Source: Sphingobium lactosutens DS20
GTDB lineage: Bacteria > Pseudomonadota > Alphaproteobacteria > Sphingomonadales > Sphingomonadaceae
Direction of reading: 5' to 3'
Assembly: GCF_000445105.1 (NCBI RefSeq)
Contig: NZ_ATDP01000072.1
Span: 1-64,000, forward strand
Length of the DNA stretch: 64,000 nucleotides
The position numbers were made by a program, and so were the translations under genes. Below, piece by piece: positions 8,284-15,350 of the stretch; within the stretch, counting starts at the first letter, position 1; each line of letters opens with the position of its first letter. The notes under the pieces were generated by a model. That model was not told the origin of the DNA, made no database searches, and saw only the letters and a program-made list of their open reading frames with translations.

Positions 8284-8961
8284 TTGCCTTTGTTGACCGA
8301 CCATGTCCTGTTCCTTGATGGCGAGGCGCTGATCCTCGACAAGCCCGCCGGCCTGCCGGTCGATGCGCCGCGCGACGGGTCGATGAGCCTGGAAAATCAT
8401 CTCGCCTCCCTCACCTTCGGATTTCAGCGCTGGCCGCTGCCCGTCCACCGGCTGGACCGCGACACCAGCGGCTGCCTGCTGCTCGCCCGCAATCCCAAAG
8501 CGCACAAGCGGTTTGCCGCCGCCTTCGAAGCGGGCACAGTGACGAAACGCTATATCGCCGTGCTGGATGGCATCCCGGGGGAGGCCGAGGGGACGATCGC
8601 CCTGTCGCTCAAGAAGGTCAGCACCCCGGCACAGGGCTGGCGGATGATCGCGGCCAAGGCGGGCAAGCCCGCCGTCACCCACTGGCGCAAGCTGGCTGAG
8701 CGCGACGGACGTGCGCTGGTGGCCTTCACGCCCGAAACCGGCCGCACCCACCAGATCCGCGTGCATGCCCAGCATGGCCTTGGCTTTGGCATCATGGGCG
8801 ATCCTGTCTATGGCAAGGGCGACGGGCCGATGCTGCTCCACAGCCGGTTCCTCAGCGTTCCGCGCGGCGACAAGCCTGCGGCCGAGGCGACCGCGCCGCT
8901 GCCCGAGACCTTCGCCGTCGCTGGCTTTGGCCCGGAATATCTGGACGATGCCGGACTTTGA
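8284..8961 (+). CDS. RluA-family RNA pseudouridine synthase
   Basis: This is a 225-residue catalytic domain of the RluA family, converting uridine to pseudouridine in rRNA or tRNA. The active-site motif HRLDRDTSG holds the catalytic Asp, and the family's RTHQIRVH motif follows at about residue 155. There is no N-terminal S4 domain, as in the short RluA/TruC group. The start is a TTG at 8284 with AGGA nine bases upstream; no in-frame ATG fits. It overlaps arfB by 14 bp. Confidence 0.9.
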   Translation: MPLLTDHVLFLDGEALILDKPAGLPVDAPRDGSMSLENHLASLTFGFQRWPLPVHRLDRDTSGCLLLARNPKAHKRFAAAFEAGTVTKRYIAVLDGIPGEAEGTIALSLKKVSTPAQGWRMIAAKAGKPAVTHWRKLAERDGRALVAFTPETGRTHQIRVHAQHGLGFGIMGDPVYGKGDGPMLLHSRFLSVPRGDKPAAEATAPLPETFAVAGFGPEYLDDAGL

Positions 8962-9352
8962 CATACCCGAAGAGGCGCTGGAGGAGCGCTTCATCACCGG
9001 CGGGGGACCGGGCGGGCAGAAGGTGAACAAGGTCGCGACGGCGGTGCAGTTGCGCGTCAACCTGTTCCGCCTCGGCCTTCCCCCCCATGCCTACCGCAAG
9101 ATAAAGGAGCTGGCGGGATCGCGCCTGACCGCCGCCAATGAAATACTGATCCAGGCCAACCGCTTCCGCACGCAGGAGGCCAACCGCCAGGACGCCCGCG
9201 ACCGGCTCGCCGACCTGATCGCCCGCGCCCATGAACGCGACGCCCGCCGCATCGCCACCAAACCCGGCAAAGCCGCCAAGGCCCGCCGCGTCGACGCCAA
9301 AAAGGCGCGCAGCTCCGTCAAGCAGGGGCGCGGCAAGATACGCATGGACTGA
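8948..9352 (+). CDS. arfB: Alternative ribosome-rescue factor ArfB (peptidyl-tRNA hydrolase, YaeJ)
   Basis: This 134-residue protein carries GGGPGGQKVNK, the GGQ motif of class-I release factors that hydrolyses peptidyl-tRNA in stalled ribosomes. It has no codon-recognition domain. The C-terminal 40 residues are rich in Lys and Arg (KPGKAAKARRVDAKKARSS), matching the tail that ArfB inserts into the empty mRNA channel. The ATG at 8948 lies inside the pseudouridine synthase end, so the two are probably co-transcribed. Confidence 0.93.
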   Translation: MPDFDIPEEALEERFITGGGPGGQKVNKVATAVQLRVNLFRLGLPPHAYRKIKELAGSRLTAANEILIQANRFRTQEANRQDARDRLADLIARAHERDARRIATKPGKAAKARRVDAKKARSSVKQGRGKIRMD

Positions 9353-9410
9353 CGGGCCGTTAACCATTGTGTGGGAAGGGTTGGAGCGATCCATTGAGAG
9401 TTTTTTGGGT

Positions 9411-10610
9411 ATGTCAAAATTCGTCCTCGTGTCAGCAGTCCCGCGTCCGTTAAATTGGTTTTTATGGGCATCCGCGACGGTCACCGGTGTAATTCTAATA
9501 GTAACAGACTTGCTGCAATTGGACGGTCTTCGACTAGTCAATTCAAGGTTAGTAATTGGTCGTGATTTTCTAAACGTATGGAGCGGCGGAAGCCTAGCCC
9601 TATCTAATCACTTAGATATTATTTATAAATATGACGCCTACCGTTCATGGCAGATGAGTATATTTGGCACATTAGATCCTTATAATTATTCTTATCCACC
9701 ACACACCTTGTTTTTAGCTTTACCATTCGCAACGATGCCTTATGCTCTATCTCTCACATTATGGACTATATTTGGTATTATTATTTTTACGTATGCCGCA
9801 CGCCCATACATGGATTGTCTTCCGATATATTTGGCTGTTCTGACTCCAGCGGCCGTTGTAAATATTTGGTGCGGCCACTATGGCTTTGTAATCGGTGCGC
9901 TATGGCTGTGGTTTTTTTCTAATCTCGGAAAATCTAAATTCCGTGCTGGAGTTTTAGCGGGATTTTTGACGCTAAAGCCCCATCTCGGATTATTGATCGC
10001 ATTCTCTCTCATAACAAAAAAATCGTGGCGAAGCATTTATATTGCAATTTTTGTTACTCTTGGACTTGTTGTAGCAAGTTCGATCGCATTTGGCAGTGAT
10101 TTGTGGCTAGAATGGCTGATAGACACATCTGCTTTACAGCGACAGATTATGAACGATCCTGGTCAAAAATTTTACTTTATCATGATGCCATCTATATATA
10201 TAACGTTAAGAAATCTTCCATTACATATCGCACTTATTGGTCAAATTGTATTTTCCTGCATCGCGCTGTCCCTGTGTTGGAAATCAAGGCATTGTGGCAA
10301 CAAAGACCTTGCATTCATTACTGCAACGGCGACCGCTATCATTCTACCGTATATATTTAATTACGACCTTACAGTTTCATGCCTTGGGTTTGCGATTGCA
10401 ATTTACAAACGGTGGGCGGATTTGACCTCATATGAAAGGATCGCTCTTTGGCTTGGATTTGCTTCGCCTTTACTAGTTATGGTTAGTCAACCGGTTGCAC
10501 CCATATCACTTTTATTGGGGTTAATAGTCCTCGTACGACAAGCCGAGAAAGACAGGATGGACGAACCCCAATTTGACAAGGTACAGCTGAAAGAAAACCT
10601 CAATGTATGA
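9411..10610 (+). CDS. Glycosyltransferase family 87 (DUF2029) membrane protein, AT-rich
   Basis: This 399-residue polytopic protein has about ten membrane segments. The N-terminal region contains RDFLNVWSGGSLAL and YPPHTLFLALPFA, and the middle has TLKPHLGLLIA; this is the layout of GT87 (DUF2029) polyprenol-phosphate-dependent mannosyl/arabinosyl-type transferases. The catalytic Asp is probably in the first loop (GRDFLN). Base composition departs sharply from the neighbours: 9661-9720 has only 19 G or C in 60 by hand count, and rare codons such as TTA, ATA and AGA are common. The ATG at 9411 follows GAGAG. Its last 8 bp overlap msrC. It was probably acquired by transfer. Confidence 0.82.
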   Translation: MSKFVLVSAVPRPLNWFLWASATVTGVILIVTDLLQLDGLRLVNSRLVIGRDFLNVWSGGSLALSNHLDIIYKYDAYRSWQMSIFGTLDPYNYSYPPHTLFLALPFATMPYALSLTLWTIFGIIIFTYAARPYMDCLPIYLAVLTPAAVVNIWCGHYGFVIGALWLWFFSNLGKSKFRAGVLAGFLTLKPHLGLLIAFSLITKKSWRSIYIAIFVTLGLVVASSIAFGSDLWLEWLIDTSALQRQIMNDPGQKFYFIMMPSIYITLRNLPLHIALIGQIVFSCIALSLCWKSRHCGNKDLAFITATATAIILPYIFNYDLTVSCLGFAIAIYKRWADLTSYERIALWLGFASPLLVMVSQPVAPISLLLGLIVLVRQAEKDRMDEPQFDKVQLKENLNV

Positions 10611-11088
10611 CTTCGCCCCCACCGCCAATGCTGACAAAACCACCCTGTATGCCGACCTCGTCTCTGCCGCAGACGCGCTGACGCGGGACGAGCCGGACAG
10701 CGTGGCCAACATGGCCAATATATCCGCTCTGCTCTGGCAGTTTCTGCCTGACCTCAACTGGGCAGGCTTTTATCGCCTTGTCGAAGATGAACTGGTCCTC
10801 GGCCCGTTTCAGGGCAAGCCGGCCTGCATTCGCATTCCATTGGGGCGCGGCGTGTGTGGAACGGCGGCTGCGACAGGCGAAACCCAACTGGTGGAGGACG
10901 TGCATGCTTTTCCCGGCCATATCGCCTGCGACGCGGCCAGCGCGTCGGAAATCGTCGTGCCGGTCATCCACGACGGCAGGCTGGTGGGCGTCATCGACCT
11001 CGACAGCCCGGTCGCCGCGCGCTTCGATGCGGATGATGCGGCGGGGCTGGAAGATCTGGCCTCCCTGATCGCCGCGCGTATCGCCTGA
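10603..11088 (+). CDS. msrC: Free methionine-(R)-sulfoxide reductase (GAF-domain fRMsr)
   Basis: This 161-residue single GAF domain reduces free methionine-R-sulfoxide with thioredoxin-type electrons. The three family cysteines are in place: CIRIPLGRG, VCGTAA and HIACDAAS. The surrounding NWAGFYRL and VPVIHDGRLVGVIDLDSP elements are typical. The ATG at 10603 sits inside the last codons of the AT-rich glycosyltransferase gene, exactly where base composition returns to the host style, so its own promoter may lie in imported DNA. Confidence 0.92.
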   Translation: MYDFAPTANADKTTLYADLVSAADALTRDEPDSVANMANISALLWQFLPDLNWAGFYRLVEDELVLGPFQGKPACIRIPLGRGVCGTAAATGETQLVEDVHAFPGHIACDAASASEIVVPVIHDGRLVGVIDLDSPVAARFDADDAAGLEDLASLIAARIA

Positions 11089-11226
11089 CCTTCCCTACCT
11101 GCCCCGTTTCAGGACAGCGGCGACGGCGGTCTTACGTGGATTGCCGCGGATCATCATGCTAAATAACGCGTTAGGAATTTCGCGGCGCTCGCCTGTGCCC
11201 GCTCAAGACTATCGGGAGACCTGTCC

Positions 11227-12219
11227 ATGCGGATGTTGAACCTCGCTTTGATCGGCACGGCTCTGGCAACGGCCGGAGCGGTAGCGCCCGCATGGGCGAA
11301 TGGTCGTGACGGAGCGCATGTCGTGCGCCCAGGCGTCGTTCACAGCAACATGCATCGCTGGGGTCCGCGCCAGCAGGGCCGCTGGTATGCGGGATGGCGC
11401 GCGCCAGGTGGATGGAATGGCTATCAGCGCCCGGTGCGCGGCTTCATCCTGCCACGCTACTGGATCAGCCCGAGCTACTATATCGCCAATTACCCGGCCT
11501 ATGGGCTGCCGGCCCCCGCGCCCGGCTTTGGCTGGTCGCGCTATTATGACGATGCGGTCATGACCGATCGCTATGGGCGCGTCTATGACTACCGCTCGGA
11601 CATCGACTGGGACCGCTATGAGGGCGGCTATGGCGACTATGCGGATGATCGCCGCGACAATGGCGTGGGCGGCGCAGCGATCGGCGCGGTCGTTGGCGGT
11701 GTCGCGGGCAACCGCATCGCCGGACGCGGCAATCGGACCGCCGGCACGCTGATCGGCGCGGGCGTCGGCGCGGTCGCCGGCATGGCGATCGACAAGGCGG
11801 AGGATGACCGGCGGGACGGCCCACCGCCGCCACGCCTTGGCGTCAGCTATGACGATGGCTATGGCTATGCCGACGATGCCGTGACCAGTTCCAACGAATA
11901 TGAAGGGCGCTGGACCGGCACCTGGACGACCGATGACGGACGGACGGTTTCGGGCACCTATGACGGCCGGTTCGAAGGGGATGTGCGCGGCGCGGGCGTC
12001 GATTATCCGCCGCCCCCGTATGACGGCGCGCCGCATTGGGGCGGCGCACCCATGGCTGGCGGCTATGTATCGGGCGGCTATTATTATCCCGCTCCGATCG
12101 TGACGACGGTGACGGTGCAGCCGGCAACGACGACCACCACGACGACGACCTATGTGACGGAAACCGTTGCGCCGCGAAAAGCAGTCCGGCGCAGTCGGCG
12201 GGCCTGCCGCTGCAAATAG
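11227..12219 (+). CDS. Secreted RcnB-like / glycine-zipper envelope protein
   Basis: This 330-residue protein has a clear signal peptide (LNLALIGTALATAGAVAPAWA). A Tyr/Trp/Arg/Gly-rich part contains RGFILPRYWISPSYYIANYPAYGLPAP, recalling RcnB-type periplasmic proteins. A glycine-zipper segment follows near residues 150-185 (GGAAIGAVVGGVAGNRIAG, then TLIGAGVGAVAGMAIDKA), which may insert in or span membrane. The C-terminal third is low complexity, with Thr runs and a basic end. The ATG follows GGGAGA at good spacing. Function is unknown; an envelope or metal-homeostasis role is only a guess from the fold family. Confidence 0.75.
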   Translation: MRMLNLALIGTALATAGAVAPAWANGRDGAHVVRPGVVHSNMHRWGPRQQGRWYAGWRAPGGWNGYQRPVRGFILPRYWISPSYYIANYPAYGLPAPAPGFGWSRYYDDAVMTDRYGRVYDYRSDIDWDRYEGGYGDYADDRRDNGVGGAAIGAVVGGVAGNRIAGRGNRTAGTLIGAGVGAVAGMAIDKAEDDRRDGPPPPRLGVSYDDGYGYADDAVTSSNEYEGRWTGTWTTDDGRTVSGTYDGRFEGDVRGAGVDYPPPPYDGAPHWGGAPMAGGYVSGGYYYPAPIVTTVTVQPATTTTTTTTYVTETVAPRKAVRRSRRACRCK

Positions 12220-12375
12220 CGGCAGCATCTTGCGCGCGCCGAAGAGTTCGTGGCAAGGGGTCGCATCAAATAGCAATCAGTATGACCATGCTCCGGCCGC
12301 CATCATGCGGACGAAGCGCGATCTGGTTTTCGGGAGAGGATGACAAGGGCGTTTTCCATCGAACGGATCCTTTTC

Positions 12376-13002
12376 ATGCCGCCCGCCCTGCCCGCTCTTC
12401 ATCCGCCGGCCCGCCCGCATAATCTCGCTGAGGATGGCTATGCCATCGCGATCGGCTGCGCCTTCATCGCCATGGGGCTTATGCTGCTGAAACAGGCCGG
12501 TCTGGTGACGGGCGGCATGGCGGGCATTGCCCTTTTAATTTCCTACCTGATCCCCTGGTCGCCCGCGACCCTTTTCATCCTGGTCAACATCCCGTTCTTT
12601 CTATTTGGCGGCAGAGCGATGGGCCTGGCCTTCGGGCTCAAGACATTGTTCGCCAACGTCGCCATCATGGTGCTGGGCCTGACGATACCCGTCGCTCTGC
12701 AAGTCGCCAGGGTCAGCCCGGTCTTTGCCGCCCTGTTCGGCGGGTCTATCATCGGCTTTGGCATATTGGCGATCGCTCGGCATGGGGCGGGCGTGGGCGG
12801 CATCGGGGTGGTCGCCTTGATCCTGCAAAAATCACGCGGGTGGAACGCTGGCAGGACCCAGATGAGCTGCGATGTGCTGATCGTGCTTGCCTCGCTGCCG
12901 ATCCTGAGCGTCGACAGCTTTGGCCTGTCCGTTGTATCGGCCGCCGCGATCAATGCCGTGCTGATCGTCAACCATCGTCCCGGGCGCTATATCGGCCATT
13001 AG
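12376..13002 (+). CDS. YitT family (DUF161) membrane protein
   Basis: This protein of about 208 residues has five to six membrane segments, beginning AIAIGCAFIAMGLMLLKQAGLVTGGMAGIALL. The GGMAGIA pattern after the first helix is typical of YitT/DUF161 proteins. The family is possibly transport-related, and no substrate is established. The frame is open from an ATG at 12340, but a purine-rich GGGAGAGG abuts that codon too closely, so I prefer the ATG at 12376. The 3' end overlaps the convergent lipoprotein gene by four bases. Confidence 0.8.
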   Translation: MPPALPALHPPARPHNLAEDGYAIAIGCAFIAMGLMLLKQAGLVTGGMAGIALLISYLIPWSPATLFILVNIPFFLFGGRAMGLAFGLKTLFANVAIMVLGLTIPVALQVARVSPVFAALFGGSIIGFGILAIARHGAGVGGIGVVALILQKSRGWNAGRTQMSCDVLIVLASLPILSVDSFGLSVVSAAAINAVLIVNHRPGRYIGH

Positions 13003-13529
13003 CCAGCGCAGAGCGGATCCCCGGACCGATCGCGCGCGCGCAGGGCGCTGGCCGCGTCATTGGCGATGCGGGGGAAGCTTACCCCCTCCAAAGACCCTCG
13101 GCCTTCGCACAGGTCAGCGCATGCCAGGTCGACCACGCCGGGCAATGACACCTGGTCGCCATCATATTGCGCGACAATGATGCAGCGGTCCCCGCCCTTG
13201 AAACTGAGGATCAGCTTGTCGCCTGCCCGTCGCGCCGTTCCACGTCCCCGACAGGCCGGTTCCTCGCCAAAGATCGCCTCCAGACCGAAATGCAGATCGC
13301 CATTGCGCGCAGGGATGACGCACAGCGCGTCGCGGCCAGCCTCGTGGCTCCGTTGAAACAGGCCGACAGGCGATATTTTGGCGGGGTCTGCAATGGCGCC
13401 GCTGGCGATCGCTGCTTGCTCCAGCCGCGATGCAGCGCCGCCTGGCGCGACGGGTGATGACGCCTGCTCGGCCGGCGGGCGCTGACAAGCGAACAGCAAT
13501 AGGAAAAGCGTCAGGCTACTCCGCCGCAT
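12999..13529 (-). CDS. Putative lipoprotein, unknown function
   Basis: This 176-residue protein starts [16 protein letters not shown], a short signal peptide ending in a lipobox-like LFAC, so it is probably a lipoprotein. The mature part has six or so cysteines in pairs ([34 protein letters not shown]), which suggests disulfides in the periplasm. I do not recognise the family. The start lies inside the end of hisI (14 bp overlap), so it is probably co-expressed with hisI. Confidence 0.7.
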   Translation of the reverse strand: MRRSSLTLFLLLFACQRPPAEQASSPVAPGGAASRLEQAAIASGAIADPAKISPVGLFQRSHEAGRDALCVIPARNGDLHFGLEAIFGEEPACRGRGTARRAGDKLILSFKGGDRCIIVAQYDGDQVSLPGVVDLACADLCEGRGSLEGVSFPRIANDAASALRARDRSGDPLCAG

Positions 13530-13887
13530 CGACCGAACTGAGACCTTCGGACCCGACACGGCGGAAGAAACAGGATCGTGCGCCTGTATGGCATGTCGGC
13601 CCGGCCGGAATGGCCTTCACCCAGACGGCGTCCTGATCACAATCGATGCGGATATCGCGCACCTCCAGCATGTTTCCCGACGTCTCACCCTTTTTCCAGA
13701 GCGCCTGCCGGCTGCGCGACCAGAAATGCGCTAGACCCGTCTCCACCGTCATTGCCAAAGCCTGCGCGTTCATATGCGCGACCATCAGCACCTCACCTGT
13801 GGCGGCGTCCGTCACGACGGCGGTGATCAGACCGTCACGGTCATATTTGGGATTGAGGGTCAGGCCCGTATCACGCGCATCGGTCAT
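13516..13887 (-). CDS. hisI: Phosphoribosyl-AMP cyclohydrolase
   Basis: This is the 123-residue HisI enzyme, which opens the purine ring of phosphoribosyl-AMP in histidine synthesis. Conserved features are [30 protein letters not shown], the metal-binding DCDQDAV with its Cys and Asp residues, and [11 protein letters not shown]. It is the separate, not HisE-fused, form. The ATG at 13887 gives the normal length; the frame upstream runs through the tRNA-His gene and is not coding. A His-biosynthesis gene next to tRNA-His is a curious neighbour, though I see no leader peptide. Confidence 0.94.
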   Translation of the reverse strand: MTDARDTGLTLNPKYDRDGLITAVVTDAATGEVLMVAHMNAQALAMTVETGLAHFWSRSRQALWKKGETSGNMLEVRDIRIDCDQDAVWVKAIPAGPTCHTGARSCFFRRVGSEGLSSVDAAE

Positions 13888-13950
13888 CGCCGCCCTATAG
13901 GCCGGGACAGACCGAAAGCGAAGCCAAAAGGCTGAATATCGGAAGCCAAA

Positions 13951-14028
13951 TGGGGCGATCGACGGGATCCGAACCCGCGACCTCCGGTACCACAAACCGG
14001 CGCTCTAACCAACTGAGCTACGATCGCC
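13951..14028 (-). tRNA. tRNA-His (GTG anticodon)
   Basis: On the minus strand a full cloverleaf can be drawn. The acceptor arm GCGATCG pairs with CGATCGC, with the extra 5' G(-1) opposite discriminator C, the mark of tRNA-His. The D arm is TAGCTCAGTTGG, the anticodon stem CCGGT/ACCGG holds loop TTGTGGT (anticodon GTG), and the T arm has GGTTCGAATCC. The 3' CCA is encoded. Confidence 0.97.
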
Positions 14029-14111
14029 ACAGGGGCCTGCGGCCCCGAGAGACAGGGCACATATGCGGCCCGTCCCTGCCCGTCAAGCCGACATTTCGTT
14101 GAGCGAGGAAT

Positions 14112-14675
14112 TCATCGCTCCATTGCCCCGGCCAGCTGCGCCCGCAAATTTGCGAGCGCCGTTTCAGACAACCTTGGTCGCTCCCTTGCCGGTTTCCCCT
14201 TGCGCAATCTTGCCCGGTCTTTCTCCGGCGGATCGACCAGCCGCACCCGCACGGCGGCATGACCCAAGGTGCGAATACCCAGTTCCTCAGCCGCACCGCG
14301 CGACAGGTCGATGATCCGCCCCCGGCCGGCGAACGGGCCGCGATCATTGACCCGCACCAAAATGGCGCGCCCCGTGTCAAGCGACGTCACTTCCACATAG
14401 CTGGGCAGCGGCAAGGTCACATGGGCCCCGGTGATCCACTTCGCGCGGAAGCGTTCGCCATTGGCGGTGCGGTTCCCCGATTCCGATCCATACCAGCTGG
14501 CGTATCCGAGCATGTCATAATGCGGGTCCGCAGCGGGAACATAGGTAACGCCCCGCACCGTGTAGGGGCGGCCAATGCGCACCGGATGATCGCTGACCGG
14601 GCGGAAATTGCCACCGCCACATGCTGCCAGCGCCAAGGCAGGAGCAGTCCACGCCATCCTTGTCCAAACCGTCAT
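14112..14675 (-). CDS. rlpA: RlpA-like septal ring lytic transglycosylase lipoprotein
   Basis: This 187-residue protein has a lipoprotein signal with lipobox LAAC. The double-psi beta-barrel domain carries the RlpA core: GYASWYGSESGNRTANGERF, the catalytic-Asp stretch VRVNDRGPFAGRGRIIDLS and the AAEELG element. In Pseudomonas the family cuts glycan strands lacking stem peptides at the septum. The C-terminal SPOR domain is missing, so septal targeting would need another route. The ATG at 14675 places the membrane signal at the N-terminus. Confidence 0.9.
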   Translation of the reverse strand: MTVWTRMAWTAPALALAACGGGNFRPVSDHPVRIGRPYTVRGVTYVPAADPHYDMLGYASWYGSESGNRTANGERFRAKWITGAHVTLPLPSYVEVTSLDTGRAILVRVNDRGPFAGRGRIIDLSRGAAEELGIRTLGHAAVRVRLVDPPEKDRARLRKGKPARERPRLSETALANLRAQLAGAMER

Positions 14676-14857
14676 GGCGGCCTCCGTACAACGTGCAATC
14701 CATCGCGTCGAGGCGCCGGACAAGGAAAAGGGGCAAAGGCAGATGCCTTCACCCCTTCGCTTTCGGCTTTCTGGGCAAGACGGCAGGCTTGGCCTGCCGA
14801 TCCGCCACTCTCTCCTAATGCGTTTCCGACCGCGACGCCGGCAAAGTCAGCCAGAGC

Positions 14858-14882
14858 GGGCGTCCGTGCGAAGCGGACGCCC
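14858..14882 (-). terminator. Stem-loop downstream of hupB
   Basis: A perfect 9-bp stem (GGGCGTCCG and CGGACGCCC) with a 7-nt loop lies seven bases beyond the hupB stop codon. There is no T tract after it on the minus strand, so it may stabilise the transcript or end it less efficiently rather than act as a classic terminator. Confidence 0.5.
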
Positions 14883-14888
14883 TAGCCC

Positions 14889-15161
14889 TTAATTGACCGA
14901 ATCCTTCAGGCCCTTGCCGGCCTTGAACTTCGGCTGAGCCGAAGCCTTGATGGTCATGGTTTCGCCGGTGCGGGGATTGCGGCCGGTCGACGCCTTGCGC
15001 TGCGACACGGAGAAGGTGCCGAAACCGACGAGGCGAACTTCGTCGCCCTTCTTCAGCGCTCCGGTGATCGCGTCGAACACACCTTCGACCGCCTTGGTCG
15101 CGTCATTCTTGCTGAGGCCGCTGCTTTCAGCAACCGTGCTGATCAGATCCTGCTTGTTCAT
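14889..15161 (-). CDS. hupB: HU family DNA-binding protein
   Basis: This 90-residue histone-like protein begins MNKQDLISTVAESSGLSK. It has the flexible DNA-minor-groove arm with GRNPRTGETMTI, including the Pro that intercalates between bases. Its length and sequence match HU-beta rather than IHF. It bends and compacts the nucleoid. In many proteobacteria hupB follows lon, as it does here, but the 189-bp gap suggests that it has its own promoter. Confidence 0.95.
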   Translation of the reverse strand: MNKQDLISTVAESSGLSKNDATKAVEGVFDAITGALKKGDEVRLVGFGTFSVSQRKASTGRNPRTGETMTIKASAQPKFKAGKGLKDSVN

Positions 15162-15350
15162 GCCTTGGGAACCCCCTTGTGCTATTGGTTAGTTAGGAAT
15201 CGCGGCGTAGGCGGGGCAATAAGGCGCGGATTCCGGCCCCTGTCAAAGGGAAAGCGACGAAGACCCCGGCTTTGCTCCAAAATTACGGCCTGTCCCGCAA
15301 TATGGAGCAAAATCGAGGAGTTCCGCCCTTTGTTTCACTATAGTGACTTT

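Noticed and set aside
15335..15346. Palindrome TCACTATAGTGA next to the lon stop, with T residues after it
   Set aside because: The T run is on the plus strand, where no gene ends. For lon (minus strand) the required U run is missing, so it is not a lon terminator.
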